A stretch of DNA of 64,000 nt from Phaeovibrio sulfidiphilus (lineage in GTDB: Bacteria > Pseudomonadota > Alphaproteobacteria > Rhodospirillales > Rhodospirillaceae): the NCBI RefSeq assembly GCF_014861485.1, contig NZ_JACZHT010000006.1, forward strand, positions 1-64,000, in the 5' to 3' direction. The notes beneath the pieces are model-generated. The model saw nothing but the letters and a program-made list of their open reading frames with translations. It was not told the origin of the DNA and made no database searches. Made by a program: the position numbers and the translations under genes. Shown one piece after another: positions 8,379 to 16,500 of this stretch. Positions within the stretch are counted from its first letter, which is position 1, and every line of letters starts with the position of its first letter.

Positions 8379-9863
8379 ATGTTCGGAATTGCAGGGCTTT
8401 CGGATGACGAGAAACTCAGGGCCGTCAGTCGCGCCGTCTGGACGCTGGACCCGGCCTTCACGCCACCGCGCGACCGCAGTGCCTGCCTGAGCGCCATCGC
8501 CCTTCATCTGGGCAGGCTCCTGGCCGTGGGCCCAGACGCCGGCGAGCCCGCCGACGGGGTGAAATGTGCGCCGCGGGAGGCGTTTCTGGCTCTCGTTGTG
8601 ATCCAGCTTCTGTCCCGGCTTTTTGACGATCCCGATCTGGAGCAGCAGTTTCTGGCCGAAAGGCAGGAGGGGGGCGGATACCCCGAGGCCATGGCCCGTC
8701 TGGACACCCTTCTGCAGACGAGCCCCCAGGCCCTTTCCGCCCTCAAGGGTGACCTGCTCGGGTGGTTCCAAAGCCGTGACCGGTCCCGGGTCCGGATGAT
8801 CCTCTCCGGGGCGGCAGACCTGTGTCCCGATGACAATGACGGCCCCGGGGCGCAGACGGGGGCTTCGCCTCTGTCCGGGACCGGGCGTCCCGCAAATGAG
8901 GGACCGCAGCCGGCTCCCCCGTCCGGTTCCCGGCGCGAAGCCGCAGGCGGGTCCGAATCATCGCCGGATCCGGTGCCGCCGGGCCCGGCGGCGGAGACCC
9001 CGATGTCCGCGGTGCCCCCGGCTCCCGGTCTTTCGGATCGTGCCGCAGTCTCTGCCGGGGGGCTTGCGGCTGCGGTCCCCGCCATGCCGTCCGGGCTGTC
9101 CGAGCGCGATGGGGCAGACGGGCAGGGGGATTGGAGCGGGGATCCCCAGCGGTTCCGGCTGCGGCTGGAGGAGCCCATTTCGGTTCGGAGCTCTCCGGTT
9201 GATCCCGGACGCCTCGCCCCGGCGTTCACGGCGGTGCAGGGGGACGCCATCGGCCCTGTCCTGTCCGTCTCGCGGCGTGAGCCGGTTTCCGTGGTTTTGC
9301 CCGGGTTTTCGGATCCCGCCGAACCGCAGGGGCCGGCGCCCTCCCGCAACGGCGGCAGAGGGGACCCTGTCCTCCCGTCATCGGGAAAGGGGGACGGGGC
9401 GGGCCCGGTGTTGCAGTCGGGAACGGCCCCCGTTCTTCCGGTGTTCGGGAACGGGGGATGGCATGGCCCCGGTTCTGTCACGCTGGCAGGGCCGGCAGAG
9501 CGCGTCCGTGTCTCGCATGTGACCCTGTCCGGTGCCCGCCCCGAGGCGCGGGTTCTGTTTCGCAGGCGGGGCCTGTTGCGGTCCCTGGGGGGGCTTGTTC
9601 TTGCCTGGGGTGTCTGTGCGGGCCTTCTGTCCATCTTCTCCGGGTTTCGGACCCTGGACGAGTTCCAGGCGGTCCTGGTGCGCATGGGGACCGATCCCCT
9701 GGTCATCAGCCTTGTCACTGTGATCTATTACGGGATTGCGGCGGCGTCCTTCCGCCTTGAGGTCCGGCAGTCGTCCCTGAACCCGGTGACTGTGGCCATG
9801 GCGGTCTTTGCCGGCCTTTGCGCATTCGCCTTTCGCGGAGTCGCCTTCTTTGTGGTGGGGTAG
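8379..9863 (+). CDS. Unrecognised protein with disordered middle and three C-terminal membrane helices
   Basis: 494 residues, not recognised. Residues 1-150 look like a folded helical domain (GLSDDEKLRAVSRAVWTLD at the start). Residues about 150-380 are low-complexity, rich in Gly, Pro and Ser and likely disordered. The last 100 residues contain three hydrophobic helices (near 400-420, 438-458 and 470-494), the last reaching the stop codon. The start at 8379 is supported by GGGAGAGGACAG just upstream. It lies alone, 298 bp after the radical SAM gene and 450 bp before hpnI. The N-terminal part would be cytoplasmic if the helices anchor it; no function is proposed. Confidence 0.6.
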   Translation: MFGIAGLSDDEKLRAVSRAVWTLDPAFTPPRDRSACLSAIALHLGRLLAVGPDAGEPADGVKCAPREAFLALVVIQLLSRLFDDPDLEQQFLAERQEGGGYPEAMARLDTLLQTSPQALSALKGDLLGWFQSRDRSRVRMILSGAADLCPDDNDGPGAQTGASPLSGTGRPANEGPQPAPPSGSRREAAGGSESSPDPVPPGPAAETPMSAVPPAPGLSDRAAVSAGGLAAAVPAMPSGLSERDGADGQGDWSGDPQRFRLRLEEPISVRSSPVDPGRLAPAFTAVQGDAIGPVLSVSRREPVSVVLPGFSDPAEPQGPAPSRNGGRGDPVLPSSGKGDGAGPVLQSGTAPVLPVFGNGGWHGPGSVTLAGPAERVRVSHVTLSGARPEARVLFRRRGLLRSLGGLVLAWGVCAGLLSIFSGFRTLDEFQAVLVRMGTDPLVISLVTVIYYGIAAASFRLEVRQSSLNPVTVAMAVFAGLCAFAFRGVAFFVVG

Positions 9864-10019
9864 GCGCCGTTTCGGTGCACGGGGCCTTCCGAGGGGCCTG
9901 TTCCCTTCGGAAAGACCGGTTTTCCGGTCTGCGGGAGGGCTCGGGGAATGGGTCTGCCCCTGCAACTCGGGGTTTTTGGCCTGAAAGTCCGCTTTTCCGG
10001 CCTTTTTGGGGCATTCTTT

Positions 10020-10048
10020 TTGACAGAGCGGCTTGCACGCTCTATGAA
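10020..10048 (+). promoter_or_regulatory. Sigma-70-type promoter for hpnI operon
   Basis: TTGACA at 10020-10025 and TATGAA at 10043-10048 with a 17-bp spacer: a perfect -35 and a 5/6 -10. It would give a leader of about 255 nt before hpnI. Confidence 0.6.
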
Positions 10049-10204
10049 AGGGCGAGCAGTTCTGTCCCCGTGCAGACGCAGGCGCGAATTTTTTGTCGCG
10101 CGCTGCATCGTGTCATGGCCGGGCGTGTACACTCCGTCCGGTCCGGGTCGGGATCCCAAAGCGTCCGTCCAGTTCTTTTTGTGCCAAGACCCCGGCAGAA
10201 GGCA

Positions 10205-10252
10205 AGTCCTGACAGGGACTGTCTTTTTTCCGGATCTGGCCGGGCTTTTTTT
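10205..10252 (+). terminator. Tandem terminator-like hairpins in the hpnI leader
   Basis: First hairpin AGTCC (10205-10209) / GGACT (10216-10220), then three bases and six T (10224-10229). Second, weaker: CCGG (10230-10233) / CCGG (10240-10243) followed by GC and seven T (10246-10252). They lie between the promoter and hpnI and so could attenuate the operon, or end a transcript coming from the upstream gene. Confidence 0.45.
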
Positions 10253-10312
10253 CCGTTTCTGTCCCCACGCTCCCCTTCCCCGGGGCTTTCGCACATTTCT
10301 CATTCCTTGACC

Positions 10313-11491
10313 ATGGCCCTGATTTTTTCTGTCCTCTCATTCGTGCTTCTGATCGTGTTCGTCGCGAGTTGCGGTTACGTGCTCGCATCGGTTCTGGCGA
10401 CCCGACGCTTTGTGCGGGCCTCGGCCCGGGAGCGCGACCGCACGGCTTTTGACGCCGCCGCCGCCCGTCCGGTAAGCGTGCTCAAGCCGCTTCACGGTCT
10501 TGAGGATGGACTGCTCGAGAACCTGCGCAGCTTCTGCCGCCAGACCTATCCCGAGTTCCAGATCGTCTTCGGGGTGCACAGTCCGGATGATCCCGCACTT
10601 GCGGTGGCCCGGGCGGTCCGCGATGAGTTTCCCGGGCACGACATCGCCATCGTTGTCAATGATGCCGCGCCCTTCCGGAACCGGAAGGTGAGCAATCTGG
10701 ACAACATGATGCGCGAGGCCCGCCATCCCTGGCTTGTTTTGGCCGACAGCGACATGCGTGTTGCCCCGGACTATCTGGCCACTGTGACCGCTCCTTTGGC
10801 GGACCCCGCAAACGGTGCCGTGACCTGCCTGTACCGGGGTGTCGTGTCCGACAGCGGCCTGTGGTCGGCGCTGGGGGCCATGCACATCAACTTCAACTTC
10901 CTGCCCGAGGCCCTTCTGGGCGACTGGCTCGGGGTGGGGGACGGATGCTTCGGTGCGACCATCGCCCTGTCCCGGGAAACACTGGAGCGGATTGGCGGGT
11001 TTGCCGCCATCGGCGACCACCTTGCGGATGACCATGCTCTCGGGCAGGCGGTCCGGGCCCTGGGACTGCGGGTGGTTCTCTCCCGCGCGCTGGTGGACAC
11101 CATGGTGTCCGAACCGACGTCCTCCAGCCTTTTGGACCATGAGCTGCGCTGGGCCCACACGGTCTTCCTGGTTCAGCCCGCCGGATACATGGGCTCGTTC
11201 CTGACCTTTCCGGTGCCTCTGGCCGTCCTGGCCGCCGCCTTTCTTCCCCTTTGGGCGGGTGGAACGGCTGTCGCCTCCGCCATCGCCCTGAGATGGCTGT
11301 CCGTTCATCTGCTTGCGCGCCTGTTCAGCCTTGCCACTCCCGAAGTGGCGCGCCTTGTTTTGCGGGACGCGATTTCTTTCTATATCTTCGTCACCAGTTT
11401 CTTTCGCCGGAAGCTGGTCTGGCGGGGCCACACGCTCACCTCCCTGAAAAACGGGACCATCGTTCAGCTGGAAAAGAACGCACGATCATGA
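10313..11491 (+). CDS. hpnI: Hopanoid biosynthesis glycosyltransferase HpnI
   Basis: 392 residues. An N-terminal membrane helix (about 3-25) is followed by a GT2 glycosyltransferase domain with SVLKPLHGLEDGLLENL, a DSDMRV metal-binding motif (about residue 143) and DDHALGQ near residue 240, then C-terminal membrane helices. In characterised Burkholderia work HpnI adds N-acetylglucosamine to bacteriohopanetetrol. It opens a four-gene hpn operon and its TGA overlaps the hpnJ start (ATGA). No strong ribosome binding site is visible before the ATG at 10313, which is the last reasonable start before conserved sequence. The hopanoid backbone genes (shc, hpnC-H) are not in this window. Confidence 0.9.
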   Translation: MALIFSVLSFVLLIVFVASCGYVLASVLATRRFVRASARERDRTAFDAAAARPVSVLKPLHGLEDGLLENLRSFCRQTYPEFQIVFGVHSPDDPALAVARAVRDEFPGHDIAIVVNDAAPFRNRKVSNLDNMMREARHPWLVLADSDMRVAPDYLATVTAPLADPANGAVTCLYRGVVSDSGLWSALGAMHINFNFLPEALLGDWLGVGDGCFGATIALSRETLERIGGFAAIGDHLADDHALGQAVRALGLRVVLSRALVDTMVSEPTSSSLLDHELRWAHTVFLVQPAGYMGSFLTFPVPLAVLAAAFLPLWAGGTAVASAIALRWLSVHLLARLFSLATPEVARLVLRDAISFYIFVTSFFRRKLVWRGHTLTSLKNGTIVQLEKNARS

Positions 11492-12915
11492 AAACCCTGT
11501 TTATGCAACCCCCTTCGTTTGACGGTTTTGACGGTGGCGCCGGCTCGCGCTATCAGGCCCGCCGGGAAATCCGTTCGTTCTGGTATCCGACCTGGCTGGC
11601 CCAGGTGGCCGCCCTGGTGCCCGGAAGCAAGCTGATTGACGCGCCCCCCGCGGGACTTCAGCTTGAGGATGTGCTGCCCGAGGCCAAGACCCATGATCTT
11701 TTGATCATGCACACGTCGACCCCGTCGTTCCCCAGCGATATCCGGGTGGCGCGGGCGTTCAAGGAGCAGAACCCGAAGATCATGATCGGTCTTGTGGGCG
11801 CCAAGGTGGCCGTGCAGCCCGAGGAAAGCCTGAAGGCCGCGGTCGGTGCCATCGACTTCGTGGCCCGCAACGAGTTCGATTTCACCATCAAGGAGATCGC
11901 CGAGGGGCGCCCCCTGGCCGAGGTGGACGGAATCAGCTACTTCGATGCCAGCGGCGCCATTGTGCACAACAAGGACCGCGCGATTCTCGAGGACATGGAC
12001 CAGCTTCCGTTTGTCTCTCCGGTCTATCGGGACAACCTGCGCATCGAGGACTACTTCATCGGCTACCTGAAGCACCCGTACCTGTCCATCTACACCGGGC
12101 GGGGCTGCCGCTCCCACTGCACCTTCTGCCTGTGGCCCCAGACGGTGGGCGGCCACCGCTACCGCACCCGCAGCGTGGAGCACGTGGTCGAGGAAATCCG
12201 CCAGGCCCGCAAGGACTTCCCCCAGGTGCGGGAGTTCTTCTTTGACGATGACACCTTCACCGATGACACCGAGCGTGCCGAGGCCATTGCCCGCGAGCTG
12301 GGCAAGATGGGGATTGTCTGGTCCTGCAACGCCAAGCCCAACGTGCCCCGCAAGACCCTCGAGGTTCTGAAGGCCAACGGCCTGCGGCTTCTCCTGGTGG
12401 GCTACGAGTCCGGGAACCAGAAGATCCTGAACAACGTGCGCAAGGGCCTGAAGGTCGAGGACGCTCGTCGTTTCACCAAAGACTGCCACGAGCTGGGCCT
12501 GGCGATCCACGGGACGTTCATTCTGGGGCTTCCGGGCGAGACCCGCGAGACCATCCGCGAGACCATCGAGTACGCGAAGGAAATCAACCCGCACACCATC
12601 CAGGTGTCTCTTGCGGCGCCGTACCCCGGCACGCTTCTCCACCGCCAGGCCACGGAGAACGGGTGGCTGGACGTGCAGAACGCAGAGCTGCTCGACGAGC
12701 ACGGTGTCCAGATTGCTCCGCTGCACTATCCGCACCTGTCCCACAAGGAAATCCATGACTCGCTGGAGACCTTCTACCGGGAGTTCTACTTCCGTCCGAG
12801 CAAGATCGGAGCCATCGTGAAGGAGATGATCACCAGCCCGGAAATGATGGTGCGCCGTCTTCGCGAGGGTGTGGAATTCTTCGGCTTCCTGCGGGAGCGC
12901 CGCAAGGCTGGCTGA
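11488..12915 (+). CDS. hpnJ: Hopanoid biosynthesis radical SAM protein HpnJ
   Basis: 475 residues. The N-terminal half (to about 170) is a B12-binding-like region and the second half a radical SAM core with cluster motif CRSHCTFC (C-x3-C-x2-C, about residue 205), then FFFDDDTFTDD and the AAPYPGTLLH segment typical of B12-dependent radical SAM enzymes. In the characterised pathway HpnJ ring-contracts the glucosamine head group to make the cyclitol ether of bacteriohopanetetrol. Translationally coupled to hpnI by a 4-bp overlap and followed after 6 bp by hpnK. Confidence 0.93.
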   Translation: MKTLFMQPPSFDGFDGGAGSRYQARREIRSFWYPTWLAQVAALVPGSKLIDAPPAGLQLEDVLPEAKTHDLLIMHTSTPSFPSDIRVARAFKEQNPKIMIGLVGAKVAVQPEESLKAAVGAIDFVARNEFDFTIKEIAEGRPLAEVDGISYFDASGAIVHNKDRAILEDMDQLPFVSPVYRDNLRIEDYFIGYLKHPYLSIYTGRGCRSHCTFCLWPQTVGGHRYRTRSVEHVVEEIRQARKDFPQVREFFFDDDTFTDDTERAEAIARELGKMGIVWSCNAKPNVPRKTLEVLKANGLRLLLVGYESGNQKILNNVRKGLKVEDARRFTKDCHELGLAIHGTFILGLPGETRETIRETIEYAKEINPHTIQVSLAAPYPGTLLHRQATENGWLDVQNAELLDEHGVQIAPLHYPHLSHKEIHDSLETFYREFYFRPSKIGAIVKEMITSPEMMVRRLREGVEFFGFLRERRKAG

Positions 12916-12921
12916 CCTGCA

Positions 12922-13830
12922 ATGGGCATGGTGATCAACAGAACCGGGTCCGGGGCGGGGGAGCGGTCCTCTCCCTCCCGGACCCTGATTGTCTGCGCCG
13001 ACGACTTCGGTCTGGACGAGGCGGTGAACGAGGCCGTCGAGGCTGCTTTCCGCGACGGGTTCCTTACCTGCGCCAGCCTGATGGTGGGCGAGGGGGCCTG
13101 TGCCGATGCGGTCGCCCGTGCCCGCCGTCTGCCCGGCCTTGGCGTGGGGCTGCATGTGGCCGTGACCTCCGGGCGTCCGGTTCTGCCGGCCGGGCGGATT
13201 CCGGATCTGGTTGGTCCGGACGGGCGCTTTGATGGCAATCTGGCCCGCGCGGGGATCCGCTACTTTTTCCTGCCCCGGGTCCGCCGGCAGCTTGCCGACG
13301 AGATCCGCGCCCAGTTCGAGGCCTTCCGGGCCACCGGGCTTCCGCTCGATCACGTCAACGTGCACCAGCACTATCATCTGCATCCGACCGTGGCCTCCCT
13401 GATCCTGGCCATTGGCCGGGAGTACGGCCTGAGGGCCATGCGGGTTCCGGACGAGCCGGTTGATGTCCTGCGGGCGGTGGCGCCGTCCGAGACCATCCGG
13501 GCGCCGCTGTACAGGTTCTGGATACACATGCTGAGGGCCCGCCTTCGCCGGGCGGGGCTTGTGGTCAACGACTCTCTTCTGGGCCTTCACTGGACCGGGG
13601 CCATGACCCCGGAGCGGGTTCGGGCTCTTCTTGAGAACCTGCCCGCCGGGGTGAGCGAGCTTTATTTCCATCCGTCCGTCCGGCGCACTCCGGTCCTGGA
13701 GAGCGCCGCGCCCGGCTATCAGTATGTTGCGGAGTACGAGGCTCTCATGAATGAGGACAACCGCGCATGCCTTGCGCGCCAGTCGGTGACACTTGCCACC
13801 TGGAGCGACCTGGCGGGGGATCCGTCATGA
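12922..13830 (+). CDS. hpnK: Hopanoid biosynthesis deacetylase HpnK (YdjC family)
   Basis: 302 residues. YdjC/ChbG-type carbohydrate deacetylase: metal-binding ADDFGLDEAVNEAV (about residues 26-39), GVGLHVAVTSGRPVL, and the HVNVHQHYHLHP histidine block near residue 145, plus ELYFHPSV near the C-terminus. It removes the acetyl group from the GlcNAc-hopanoid made by HpnI. The start may be ATG 12922 or ATG 12928; neither has a strong site, consistent with coupling to hpnJ. The stop overlaps the hpnL start by 4 bp. Confidence 0.9.
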   Translation: MGMVINRTGSGAGERSSPSRTLIVCADDFGLDEAVNEAVEAAFRDGFLTCASLMVGEGACADAVARARRLPGLGVGLHVAVTSGRPVLPAGRIPDLVGPDGRFDGNLARAGIRYFFLPRVRRQLADEIRAQFEAFRATGLPLDHVNVHQHYHLHPTVASLILAIGREYGLRAMRVPDEPVDVLRAVAPSETIRAPLYRFWIHMLRARLRRAGLVVNDSLLGLHWTGAMTPERVRALLENLPAGVSELYFHPSVRRTPVLESAAPGYQYVAEYEALMNEDNRACLARQSVTLATWSDLAGDPS

Positions 13831-14801
13831 TCCGGCGTGCCGCTCTTCTGGGCCTGGTCGGGCTCGCCATCTTCACCGGCCTGTTCATCTGGCGTGATGC
13901 GGGAACGATCCTGTCGGTGTTCCTGTCCTCCGGGTTCGCCCTTCTGGGAATGGTCCTGGTGCACTTTGCCTCCATGCTCGTGAACGCCCGGGCCTGGCAG
14001 GTCCTGGTGGTGGAGGGCCACCGCCCGAACCTTCTCCAGTTCTTCTGGGCCGTGTGGCTGCGGGAGTCCGTGAACGGCCTCCTGCCGGTGGCCCGGGTCG
14101 GCGGCGAGGTCGTGACTGCGAAGCTCCTCAACAACTACGGCATGTCCATGCCTGCGGTGGTGGCGTCCCTTGCCGCGGATGTGACCATCTGCATCGGAAC
14201 CCAGTTCCTGTTCACGTTCCTCGGGCTCGGTCTGTTTGTTCTCTACTACCAGAACGCCGGTCTCATGACGGGGCTGGCGGCCACAGGTGTGGCGGCGCTG
14301 GTGGTGGCGTTTGCCTTCTACCAGGTTCAGAAAAAGGGCATGTTCCGGCTTGTGCGCCTTGTGGTGGACAAGATGTTCGGCGACCGCTTCCGGCAGTGGA
14401 CCGACAAGGCGGACACCTTCGATGACAGCATCCGCTCGGTCTACCGTCACCGTCGGGCCATCTTCGCCTGTTCCTTCTGGCAGTTTCTGGGCTGGACCTT
14501 CGGGGCTGTCGAGATCGGCGTGGCCCTTTATTTCATGGGGCAGCACACCCTTTGGGCGGATCCGGTGATTGTGGAGTCCATCGTTCAGGCCGCCAGCAGC
14601 AGCGCGTTTGTTGTTCCCGGCGCTCTGGGCGTCCAGGAGGCGAGCTTTGTCGTGGTCTGCGGCTGGCTCGGGATCGTGGCGGAAACGGCCCTTGCCCTTG
14701 CGCTGGTGCGTCGGGCCCGGGACGTGGTGCTCTTCGTGCCGGTGCTGATCGTCTGGCAGGCGGTTCTGGGGCACAAGCTGCTGAGCTCCGACGCCGGCTG
14801 A
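13827..14801 (+). CDS. hpnL: HpnL-type membrane protein (lysylphosphatidylglycerol synthase TM-like)
   Basis: 324 residues, almost entirely membrane-embedded with roughly 8 helices; it matches the HpnL group (integral proteins related to the flippase domain of MprF/LPG synthase). Visible family features include NARAWQVLV, FWAVWLRESVNGLLPVARVGGEVV near residue 80, and the C-terminal PGALGVQEASFV block. The location in hpnIJKL suggests a role in moving or handling extended hopanoids, which is inference. The start ATG at 13827 overlaps the hpnK stop. Confidence 0.85.
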   Translation: MIRRAALLGLVGLAIFTGLFIWRDAGTILSVFLSSGFALLGMVLVHFASMLVNARAWQVLVVEGHRPNLLQFFWAVWLRESVNGLLPVARVGGEVVTAKLLNNYGMSMPAVVASLAADVTICIGTQFLFTFLGLGLFVLYYQNAGLMTGLAATGVAALVVAFAFYQVQKKGMFRLVRLVVDKMFGDRFRQWTDKADTFDDSIRSVYRHRRAIFACSFWQFLGWTFGAVEIGVALYFMGQHTLWADPVIVESIVQAASSSAFVVPGALGVQEASFVVVCGWLGIVAETALALALVRRARDVVLFVPVLIVWQAVLGHKLLSSDAG

Positions 14802-15435
14802 TCCTTACTTGGCGGGAGGCGGGTCCAGCCAGTCCGGACGCTCCGGAAAGCGGGCGCCCGGTCCCGCCTGGCCCGCATTGCGGCTCCCCGGGGGCACCCG
14901 GGGGCTCCGTCATCGGCTTCCTTCCGGGGTGCTCTGTGATCCGCGCGGCTCCCCGGGGGCGCTCCAACCTTTCGGTTATGCGTACCGGCACCGGGGCTGA
15001 TGCCCCGCGCCCGGATCCGGGGGAGCCTGTGTGCGGCGCTCCTGTTTACGCGTGACGCGTGTGGATGCATAATCGCACGCGTGACCTCCGGCGGGCCGGG
15101 CCGATCTCTTTTCCTTTGCATTGGTTTACGGGCGGTCCTTCCCTCCCTATCTAGGGGGACACGCGCGCGCCCGGCTGCCTTGCGTGACGTCGGCGGGGCC
15201 GGTTTCAGGCCGTCGCCCGTAGTCGGGCACTCCGGGGAACCGGAAGGCGGGACACGGGCACGCCCCGGAACAGCGGCACGGCGCGGATGTCCGTTTCCGC
15301 CCGGCAGCCGGCCCTGTCGTGTCCGAGTTTTTGGAACAGACCCCGGGTCCGTACCGGGGTCGTTTTTGATCATGAAACCGATTGCCGCAGGGACAGGACT
15401 GTCCCGGGCTCCGGTTTTCCGGAGGCAGACAGACG
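14802..15435 (+). other. Intergenic leader before the AEC transporter
   Basis: No gene supported. Inverted repeat ACGCGTG/CACGCGT lies near 15054-15085. A weak promoter-like pair TTTACG (15125-15130) and TATCTA (15148-15153) has a 17-bp spacer. A terminator-like hairpin lies at 15339-15367. Confidence 0.35.
15339..15367 (+). terminator. Terminator-like hairpin 70 bp upstream of AEC gene
   Basis: GACCCCGG (15339-15346) pairs perfectly with CCGGGGTC (15354-15361), 7-nt loop, followed by G and five T. It could end the hpn operon transcript far downstream of hpnL or act as an attenuator for the transporter gene. Confidence 0.6.
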
Positions 15436-16365
15436 ATGCTTGACAGCCTTCTTACCGCCCTGTCGTTCATAACGATTATTGTTATCGGCTATGTGATCAA
15501 GCGCCTGAAAGTGGTCAGCGCCGAGAACTTTGCCGTGCTGTCACGCATTGTCATTCACATCACGCTGCCGTGTGCAATTGTCACCAATCTGGACGGTGTG
15601 AAGGTCGGGGGCGCCCTGCTCGTTCTGATACCGCTCGGTTTCGCGGCTAACCTTGTGATGATTGCCATCGCGTTTCTGGTCTCGCGCGGGAAAACCGCCG
15701 AGCAGAAAGCCTTCTCGATCATGACCCTGTCCGGGTTCAACGTGGGGAGCTTCTCGTTTCCCTACGTCCAGGCGTTTCTGCCGCCCACGGGGTTTCTGGC
15801 TGCGGCTTTGTTCGATGCCGGAAATGCGGTGATGGTCTCGGGGGGCAGCTATGCGGTGGCCCGCGGTGTCCTCGAGCCCAGGCGGAGCTTCTCCCTTGTG
15901 AACATGCTTCGGGGGCTGTGGGGCTTCTTTGCCGTCACCTTTTCGTCCCTGCCGTTCTTTGTCTACGTGGTGATGATCCCGCTGTGCCTTCTCGGGCTCT
16001 CGCTGCCCGAGCCCGTCACACGGCTGACCTCCACGATCGGTGCGGCCAACACGTTCCTGAGCATGCTGATGCTGGGCATTGGCGTCGAGTTCCACCTGAA
16101 CCGCGAGCGCCTGAAAGCGATCCTGTTCCATCTGGGTGTTCGCTACTTCTTTGCCACCTTGCTTGCTCTGGGGGCGTGGTATCTCCTGCCATTTGATCAT
16201 GACGTGAGACTGGCGCTCACGACCATCTGCTTCGCGCCCACCTCCACCATCGGGCTTGTGTTCACGGCGCGCCTGGGATGCGACCTGGCCCTGGCCAGCA
16301 ACATCAACTCGCTGTCGATCCTGATCAGCGTGGTGATCATGACGGTTCTGATGACGACCCTCTAG
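15436..16365 (+). CDS. AEC (auxin efflux carrier) family transporter
   Basis: 309 residues with about 10 membrane helices in the two five-helix repeats of the AEC/BASS fold. Typical stretches: VIGYVIKRLKV-SAENFAVLSRIVIHITLPC at the N-terminus, GFNVGSFSFPYVQAFL near residue 100, and the C-terminal CFAPTSTIGLVFTARLG. Bacterial members export or import organic acids such as malate or malonate; the substrate cannot be read from the sequence. The start at 15436 has GGAGG 11 bases upstream. Single-gene unit. Confidence 0.88.
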   Translation: MLDSLLTALSFITIIVIGYVIKRLKVVSAENFAVLSRIVIHITLPCAIVTNLDGVKVGGALLVLIPLGFAANLVMIAIAFLVSRGKTAEQKAFSIMTLSGFNVGSFSFPYVQAFLPPTGFLAAALFDAGNAVMVSGGSYAVARGVLEPRRSFSLVNMLRGLWGFFAVTFSSLPFFVYVVMIPLCLLGLSLPEPVTRLTSTIGAANTFLSMLMLGIGVEFHLNRERLKAILFHLGVRYFFATLLALGAWYLLPFDHDVRLALTTICFAPTSTIGLVFTARLGCDLALASNINSLSILISVVIMTVLMTTL

Positions 16366-16474
16366 CGCCTTGGCGTTCGCTCCGGCTCCCCGGGGCGTCT
16401 CCGGGGCCCGGGGCCCGGCCCGCGGGATCCCGCGGGTGTCCGGGGCACCGGCGGGGGGCAGGTCAGGGGCCATT

Positions 16475-16494
16475 GGGCGCCCGCGTTGGCGCCC
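16475..16494. terminator. GC-rich hairpin downstream of creD-like gene
   Basis: GGGCGCC and GGCGCCC arms around a 6-nt loop, a few bases past the stop at 16501 of the minus-strand gene and about 110 bp past the convergent AEC gene. It has no T-run, so terminator function is uncertain. Confidence 0.3.
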
Positions 16495-16500
16495 CTTGTA

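Larger units (their letters stand above)
9864..10312 (+). other. Leader region upstream of the hopanoid genes
   Basis: Gene-free. It holds a 7-bp-arm hairpin at 9913-9930, a strong promoter at 10020-10048, a hairpin GCGCGA/TCGCGC at 10082-10101 and two T-run hairpins at 10205-10252, all before the hpnI start at 10313. Confidence 0.5.

Noticed and set aside
11464-13671. 735-codon minus-strand frame opposite hpnJ-hpnK
   Set aside because: Same shadow effect; no domain and His/Gly/Arg-heavy composition.
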